A stretch of DNA of 64,000 nt from Corinectria fuckeliana (lineage: Eukaryota; Ascomycota; Sordariomycetes; Hypocreales; Nectriaceae): positions 434,001 to 498,000 of the forward strand of contig WPDH01000080.1 in the NCBI GenBank assembly GCA_019137255.1. Reading direction: 5' to 3'. The stretch's first letter is position 1, and each line of letters starts with the position of its first letter. The notes under the pieces are model-generated. The model did no database searches, had not been told where the DNA came from, and was given only the letters and a program-made list of their open reading frames with translations. Shown piece after piece: positions 57,773-64,000 of the stretch. Made by a program: the position numbers and the translations under genes.

Positions 57773-60700
57773 TTATATAGTAAGCTAGACTAATATAAAG
57801 TATTATTAAGAAAAGTAACTTATCTTATAGCTCTCCTAATAGAAGAGAGAGAGAGTAAAATAGTCTTAAATATAGCTTTAGTACTCTTAATCTTAGAGGT
57901 GCTTTTCTTTTCTTATAAAGCCTTAGTTTAAGATTACTATTACTAAGTGTATTAGACCTCTTTTTACTATTATATCTCTCTTAGAGATATTATAAGTAAT
58001 ACTTAAATTTATAACTTAGTAGAGTTTAAAAAAGACTTTATAGCTACTATATTAAGACTGCTTTTCTTACTAATATTTTTATTATTAGAGACCTCTCTTA
58101 TATTAATTTAGTTTAAGATTTTATAAGTATATTTCTTATAAGTTTTTATATCTTTTTTACATCTTAGATTAAAGTATTCTTACTTATTAAACTATATATT
58201 AGTAGAAATTATAACCTTTTTATCTTAAGTTACTAATATATAAATTATATACTATAACTTACTCTTATAGCTAATAAGATACTTAATATAAGCTCTTTTT
58301 ATAAGTAAGCTTAAAAACTTATATAACTTAATATATTTTAAGGCAGCTATAGTTATTAGGTAAGCTAAGCACTTAAAGACTTTAATATATACTTATAAGA
58401 GTCTTATATTCTTAGAGATATAACTATATATAAAGATATTATCTCTAACCTAGTCTTACTAAAGCTAGTAAGAGGTTACTTACTAATTTTTCCTTTAATA
58501 AGATATATAGTTAAGAAGGTATACTACTATATAATATATCTTAAAAGTAAGCTTTTCTAAGAGTTTTAACTTCTTAATTATAACTTTACTCTTAACCTTA
58601 ATAATTATTCTTAATATTTTAGCACTTTTGTTTTATATTAAGGTTAATAAGATAGACTTATAAATAATTATACTATTATTCTTAAAAATCTCTTTTTTCT
58701 TTTTAGTAAAAAGAGCCTTCTTATTATTATATTATAAGAGTAAGATCTTAAGGCTGTATTAAGTTTATAGCTAGGCTTATAACTTTTTAAACACACTTTT
58801 AATATCTAACTTTATCTTTAAGAGGTAAAAAAAGCGTATTTTTATTATTATATTTATAAATAAGACCTAATAATAGTAGCTGTTATATATAAGTACTAAA
58901 AAGTAATAAAAAGTATAATTTATTACTTTTTTAGGCCTTTAAGAGATATAGTTTAAAAACTTTCTTAAGACTGTTATTATTACTTTTATTATAGTATAAA
59001 CCTAATATTTTTTAAGAAGAAGTTTTTTAACTCTTACTTTTAAACTTAATAAGGCTAGCTAATTAAGAGCTTCTTACCTTATATAATTATATTATTAATA
59101 TTAGAGTTTAGTATTCTCTTTAAGGATTATTCTAAGCTTTAAGGCTATTATAACTAGAGGGCTTTAAATAGATACTCTTATTAAAATAACTTACTAGCTT
59201 ATATAAAGCTATATAAAGACTACTATTTTAGATAATCCTTTTATCTAAAAGACCTTTACTTTCTAATCTTAAATAATACTATTACTATATATTTAGAAGC
59301 CTAAGATTATATTAAGATATATTTTTAGTATATAGTAAGTATACTTAAGTCTAATAAGCCTACTTTTAGAAAACTTAAGGTATTAAACTCTTAAGTTAAC
59401 TATATTTTAGCCTTTTATAAATATCTTACTATCTTTTATATAAGTAGTTTTTTTAACCCTCTAATTAAAGCCTTTTTTAGAGAACTAGTCTATATAGTTA
59501 AAAAAGTAGTATAAGATACTAAAATTATAAATAGTAATATCTCTAATTATAAGGTTTATAAAGGTTATATTATATATAGCTATATATAAAGTATTTATAT
59601 AAGAAATAAGGCCTAAAAAAGAGGTTTAATAAGTAATAGTAATTATTTTTACCTTCTTTTTTAGACTGCTAATTAGTATATAAGTTGCCTTTTTTACTAA
59701 GGTCTAAATATTAGCCTTTTTTAGCTTTTCTAAGTACTTATTAAACTACTTCTTAAGAGTCTTATTTTACTTAAGGTAAAAGCTCTAATATGAAATTAAC
59801 TATATTAGGGGATATATAGAGTAAATACCACTAGGGGGAAGAATCCCTACTTGTGTGATTAAGATACCTAAAGCTTAAGAGTAAGATAGTAAGATAATAA
59901 GATTATAATTCTTCTATCTATTCTAATAACTATCTTTCTCTTTATATAGGGGGAAGTCTTAGAGCACTCTCTAGTTACTCCCTAGGAAATCTCTAGATAG
60001 GTTTTAGGATTTCTTTAGGACTGTCCTAGGATTTCCTAAGATAATTCCCAGCCTAATTAGTAAGAGATTTCTCTCCTTATTATAGCCACTCTTTAGTAGC
60101 CCTCTCTAAGGTTATAACCTAGGCTATTATCAGATAGTAACAGCCCTCTATCTAGCTTATTCTATAATAAATCCCTATAATAAAAGAAAAGCATACTATT
60201 CTTAGTGTATCTATATTAATTACAGCTAGGCTGTTTCCCACACTAGTAGGAGTTTTATTAATAGTTATATATAGGATTTTCTCAATCTAAGGGTGCTTAC
60301 CTTATGTTTTACTATTATATATTAGGGGAAATCTCCTAGCCCTGCTAAGCCCTTTTGTCTGTTATATTTTCTTTGCTTGTTTAGTTTGTTAGGAACTTCT
60401 TATATGTGTTATTAGTTATGCTCTTATATTCCTCCCTAATAAGCTTCTCTAAATTTATAGCTATAGTGAGCATACTATGTTTCTTAGTATTAGCAGGAGC
60501 GGGTTAGTAAAGTTAGTATTTTCTAGCCTTAGTAGTATAAAGTGCTATTAGAAGGCTAATAGCCTATATGTTTTACTTAGCGCTAACAGGGGTAATAAGT
60601 ATAAGTCTCCTAGCTATATTCTACTTGCCTTTCTTATAGAACTATAGTACTACCTTAATTACTTTAGTAGTAGTCTCTAGGTGGGAAAAGAACTCTTATT

Positions 60701-62699
60701 ATGCTATTTGCTTAGCTAGCTTAGTTATATTATTATCTAAGAAGCTAATTACCTATAGTATATTATTAAGGCGGATTACTAGTTCTAAAGATATCTCTAC
60801 TATTTGTGCTGTCTGTTATAGAGAGCAGTCTAACTGTGTTATTTTGTGGTAAACCTAATAGTATTTAGCGAAATATTTAGCTGTATTAATATTAAGAAAC
60901 TAGATAGCTTAGTTAGCTACCTAGATATACTATACTAGTATAGTTCTTCCTTCTTGCTAGACTATAGCTTTTAGGATAATAAGCGTATTATTTCGCGGGG
61001 TAGTAGTCTTAAGTTGTGTGCTTACTATTACTTGTTATAGAGTTATAGCCGTACTGTTATTAATAGCTGCTAAAAGTGTGTTAGTAGCGCTTTATTTAGC
61101 AGGGGTGATAATATTTTATAACACAAATAGATTTTTATTATAATTTCCTTAAGGGGTTATAGTCTCTAATAAGGCTATTATAAAGAGCTAATATTTTAGT
61201 TTACAAGTTAGAGTGCCTAAGATAAGATTAGTAAAGTGAGCGTGTTTAAGTAACAAGCTGATAAGAGTGTTAATTTCTTGTTATATATTAGGCTAAAGTT
61301 AGTATGCTAAGTTAATATAAGTATAGCTGTTTACTAATCCTCTAATCTTATTAAGAGCTTTTTAGGCTCTATTAATTAGGGTGGGTAACTACTAGGAGGT
61401 TGCCTTAGTAATTTGCTTAAGTATTTTAGCAAAGATTATAAAGATCTTAATTTTTCTAATAATAGATACAGTCAGCTTATAGATATTAGTTTATATTAGC
61501 CTAGTTATATTATTAAAGCTTATAGTAGGAGTGTAAGTATTTCCCGCTAGGGGAGGGCTACTACTTTAGTACTACCTGTTCTATTCTTATATCTATTATA
61601 GTATTTCTTATAGTAGTATACTTAGTTTACTAGCTGTCTTACTTACTACTTTACTTATAACTTTACTTATAGTTTTATTTAGGGTTTTATACTAATTATA
61701 GTTTAGGTTATTATAATAGTATGTTTAGTTCTATTAGTTTATAAACCTAGTGTTAGAGTTATAGCCTTTAGCTTATATAAGCTAGTAGAAATATCTATAG
61801 TGTTATAAGAAGGTTTTAATCTAAATATAGTATTAGTTAGAGCTTTTAGCTACTTTAAGGTTATATTTATTACTGTATAGCTATATAGCTTAGTAATACT
61901 CTTTATACTAGAGGTAGAGAGGATATTAGGTAAGCTGGTTTTTAAATAGCTAGTAAAGCTCTTAGTTTTTAGATAGAAATATATTACTTAATAGGGGAAC
62001 TTAGAATAGTACTTATTCTTCTTGTTTAGTATTATAAGGTATTTCCTATATGTTAGTAGTATAAGGTTATAGCCTTCTCCTCTAAGAAGTGAAGATAGTA
62101 ATATATAAAGGAAAATAATAATAAAAGAAAATAACACACTAGGTTATAAGGTGTTAATTTCTTACTTACACGTCCTATTATTAGCTAGTAGCAGCTATTA
62201 GTAGTGTTCTTAGTAAGGTAGTAATAAATATGCTAAGCTATTACCTTAGGCGATTTACTATTATAGCTTAGGATTTCCCTAAATAGAACTCTCTCTAGCT
62301 AGCACTCTTAATACTATAGTATTTTATAGTGTGAGGTTTTTTTTTAGTCTTTTATGCTTTTAGTATAAGGCCTTAGTAGTATTATACATCTAGTCTGTTA
62401 TGTTATTCTTAGTCTGTTTTTTAACTAGTGTGGTTATTACTTATATAACTAGCTATAGCTTACTATATTTATGTTTTTATTTCTTAGTAAGTTCTACTTT
62501 ATATTACTCTCTTGCCTAGTATTTTATAATAAGCTTATTACTTTTAATAGTATCTTCTTCTAGCTAGAGGTTGTAGTTACTTAGCTATTCTTTCTATATA
62601 ATAAGATACTTAGTTTTTAGTTTTTCTTTTTCTTGCTTTTATGTTTATAATCTAATTACTTAATTAACTTTCTAGTATTTATACTTATCCCTCTAGTTT
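57773..62699. other. AT-rich gene-free repeat remnant, left of the Gypsy fragment
   Basis: No readable genes. AT content falls somewhat between about 59.8 and 62.3 kb, where blocks with G-runs (such as AGGGGGAAG near 59950) and around 62130-62170 could be LTR or untranslated parts of retroelements. I could not pair two LTRs here. It is probably a mosaic of RIP-degraded elements. Confidence 0.5.
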
Positions 62700-64000
62700 T
62701 CTGCCTTATAGTCTTCTATTAGGATAGCTTCTAGTTGTTTAATTAGTTTATCTGCTAGCTTAAGTTAAGTAACTAATATCACTAGGTAGATATTAAGGTT
62801 ATCTTTTATTTTAAGTCTGTATACTAGGTTTTCTACCTGTTTAAGAATCTTATATAGTCTAGTTTTTTTCTCCTTTAGTTTTTCTATATAGTTATCTACT
62901 ACTATATATTCTTTCTTATAGAGTTTTAACTAGACTTAGTCTTCTAGTTTATATTCTACTAGCTGGTATTTCTAGTTATACTAGTGTTTTATAGCTACTT
63001 ATATAAAGGCTAGAGCGAGTTTAGCTTTATTATAGAGGATATCCTAATTAAAAGTGTTAGATTTATCTTCTAGCTATTATAGCCTATTATTTAAGTGCTG
63101 CTTAGTGACTAGCTTACTTAGTGATATATTAATAGCTGACAAATATAAGTTGTTTAGGCTAAACTAGAGGGGGATAAGAGCTAGGACCTAGGGCTAGCCT
63201 GGGAAGTTACTAGTGAAATATTAGAGGGCTACTTTTACCACCTGATTTTATCTTTTTATAGCTCTATTAGTTTGTAAATACTATACTGTTAATATAAGGA
63301 GCTTAGTTCTAAATACTGTTTATAAACTTTACTAGAAGTCTAATATAAACTTTACATCTTAGTTAAATATAATACTATATAAGATTTCCTAGTTGTATTA
63401 TATTAGTTTTATAAATAATACTTGTGCTTAGTCTTTAGTAGTATACTAATTATTCCCTAGTATAAGTAAGTATATCTAATACTACTTATAGGTAATAGTT
63501 AGTAGGTAGTTAAAAAACTACTTTCTTAGGTTTAGCTATAGTATTCTTTTAGCTTTTATAACTAGCAGTCTTATAATAAAGTCTATTATAATTATATAAA
63601 ATAGGATTAGAGAGCTTTAGATAGGTATTAGTTAGCCTAGTAGTTTCTAATAGTTAGTAAGGTTTCTACTATATATATTATATTTGTCTTATACTGCTTA
63701 GATTTCTTAGTGTAGGTTAGTTATTATAAAAGAACTTAACAGGTCTTACTAAGATTATACCTCTCCTAGGTAGAAGTTCTACTTATAATTATCTTAAATA
63801 ACTTTCTAGCTTATATCTATAAGTAAGTATAGCTGTTAGTATCTACTATACTCTTATAGGTAGATAAGTCTGTTTTACTAAAAGAAGGAAAGCCTTAAGA
63901 TCTTGTCTTTTTTGCTAAGCTATGCTAAAATTACTGCCTATTTTACTTTCTTAGGATACTAGTTAATAATTTCCTAGTGTAGACTGGTTTATATACTAGC
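62700..64000 (-). mobile_element. Gypsy-type LTR retrotransposon pol fragment, RIP-degraded, running off the right edge
   Basis: The minus strand reads as the C-terminal half of a Gypsy polyprotein when in-frame TAA/TAG are taken as mutated Gln or Trp codons. In order come a degraded zinc-binding segment near 63720-63640, the DFI start of the integrase core near 63600-63590, TVF-TKLL near 63310, a TNRAIKR stretch corresponding to the conserved TDG-TER motif near 63270, NQVVKVAL then YFTSNFPG near 63240-63200, and an SH3-like tail (VQLKLYKEYIVVDNYIEKL) near 62930-62860. All in-frame stops fit C-to-T or G-to-A change. The element is inactive. Reverse transcriptase would lie beyond the right edge. 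Confidence 0.8.

Overview
The window is nuclear DNA of a filamentous ascomycete (Pezizomycotina, probably Sordariomycetes). The evidence is short 50-130 nt introns with GTRNGT donors and CTAAC-type branch sites, GC-rich exons, and a gene set of Bqt4-like, Nuf2, Pkc1, Alg3, She9/Mdm33, AP-3 beta and RTA1-like proteins. RIP-type (C-to-T) decay of transposons is also visible. The species cannot be named from the sequence.

Layout. 1-1.56 kb: a decayed SNF2-family ATPase (-). 3.4-16.9 kb: a normal gene-rich stretch: Bqt4-like protein (+), 3-hydroxyisobutyrate dehydrogenase (+), a small conserved fungal protein (-), an APH-type phosphotransferase (+), an RTA1-like membrane protein (+), AP-3 beta (-), an unnamed conserved protein (+) and Nuf2 (-). 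16.9-24.5 kb: about 7.5 kb with no gene I can support. 24.5-34.5 kb: a long disordered protein (+), mitochondrial-type thioredoxin (+) and protein kinase C (-). 34.5-37.9 kb: gene-poor, holding one complete 802-bp inverted-repeat DNA element. 37.9-47.4 kb: She9/Mdm33 (-), HAD phosphatase (+), MFS transporter (-), eIF1A-like protein (+), ALG3 (-) and D-amino-acid oxidase (-). 48.1-51.3 kb: a small unnamed gene (-) and an SRPK-like kinase (-). From 51.7 kb to the right edge the DNA is a transposon graveyard, strongly AT-rich after about 52.3 kb. It holds a LINE 3' end with RIP-type stops, a 697-bp miniature LTR element with a 5-bp target duplication, and a degraded Gypsy integrase on the minus strand.

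The genes are mostly unrelated housekeeping functions and no biosynthetic cluster is evident. Several pairs are convergent; the eIF1A-like gene and ALG3 are only 20 bp apart tail to tail. Six long G/C homopolymers, each broken by an NN gap, mark unresolved assembly points, one inside a thioredoxin intron. The most notable finds are the miniature LTR element (57.07-57.77 kb), the Pogo/Fot-like inverted-repeat element (36.20-37.00 kb), the LINE whose stops lie in frame, and an in-frame 9-residue repeat upstream of thioredoxin.
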